Shown: one piece after another, positions 63,939 to 64,000 of the stretch
Numbering within the stretch: the first letter of the stretch is position 1
How the letters are laid out: each line of letters begins with the position of its first letter
Assembly (NCBI RefSeq): GCF_025698945.1
Contig: NZ_JAILWM010000002.1
Coordinates: 1-64,000 of the forward strand
From: Nitrosopumilus sp.
GTDB taxonomy: Archaea > Thermoproteota > Nitrososphaeria > Nitrososphaerales > Nitrosopumilaceae
Reading direction: 5' to 3'
Length of the DNA: 64,000 nt
Translations under genes and position numbers: made by a program
Notes under the pieces: model-generated
Told to the model about the DNA's origin: nothing
The model's database searches: none
What the model saw: only the letters and a program-made list of their open reading frames with translations

Positions 63939-64000
63939 CAGTAATCTAAGAAAGATAGTACTTGCTATGTGTGACAAATCTTAATCACAATCATGAAAAC

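Overview
The window is chromosomal DNA of an ammonia-oxidising archaeon of the Nitrosopumilus type (Thaumarchaeota/Nitrososphaerota). The evidence is its AT-rich composition (about one third G+C by eye), a eukaryote-like topoisomerase IB, TFB, archaeal DnaG, a proteasome alpha subunit, an ESCRT-III/CdvB-like protein, LysW-dependent arginine/lysine synthesis, plastocyanin-like copper proteins, and a hydratase/ADP-forming acyl-CoA synthetase pair that matches what I recall of the thaumarchaeal 3-hydroxypropionate/4-hydroxybutyrate carbon-fixation cycle. I see no rRNA, CRISPR array, transposase or phage module. The one tRNA gene carries an intron.

0-8 kb: one-carbon and methionine metabolism (MetF-like protein, methionine synthase split into two genes), an MFS transporter, and a NitT/TauT-type ABC importer. 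8-19 kb: a large biosynthetic block. argG-lysW-argX-argC-argB-argD-lrp is followed by homocitrate synthase-lysW2-lysX-lysK-dphB and then an HTH-RibL gene. Two LysW carriers and two LysX/ArgX ligases appear to feed shared downstream enzymes. The second LysW ends in Gln instead of Glu, which is the most surprising single residue in the window. 19-33 kb: ribK-dnaG, an A-type Fe-S carrier, CBS and winged-helix regulators, a cupredoxin, the carbon-cycle pair, glutamate dehydrogenase, proteasome alpha, a quinone-type methyltransferase, a P-II protein and TatA.

33-42 kb: an orphan DNA methyltransferase divergent from a DUF1998-type helicase, an SDR, topoisomerase IB, the intron-containing tRNA(CAT), a DUF151 nuclease operon, a strongly structured intergenic element, an MscS-like protein, HSP20 and a CBS gene with a probable 5' frameshift. 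42-54 kb is more accessory: small regulators, a rhodanese-rhodanese-metallo-beta-lactamase protein, a Met-rich membrane protein, secreted proteins, an uncharacterised winged-helix protein, CdvB-like protein, a small secreted gene broken by a stop codon, HxlR/pirin, a dicarboxylate symporter, a CNNM/CorC protein and a histone-H1-like basic protein. Short dispersed repeats lie in its intergenic spaces.

54-64 kb: stress and regulation (cupredoxin, FilR1-like regulator, two small helical proteins, NSS transporter, Usp with zinc ribbon, Lrp RAM domain, TFB, MscS-like, FMN reductase, Kazal-domain secreted protein). The spaces upstream of several of these genes share a TAAGCTA/TAGCTTA motif, often as two copies about 20 bp apart, suggesting one regulator acting on many of them.

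Family assignments rest on motifs read by eye. No database search was run.
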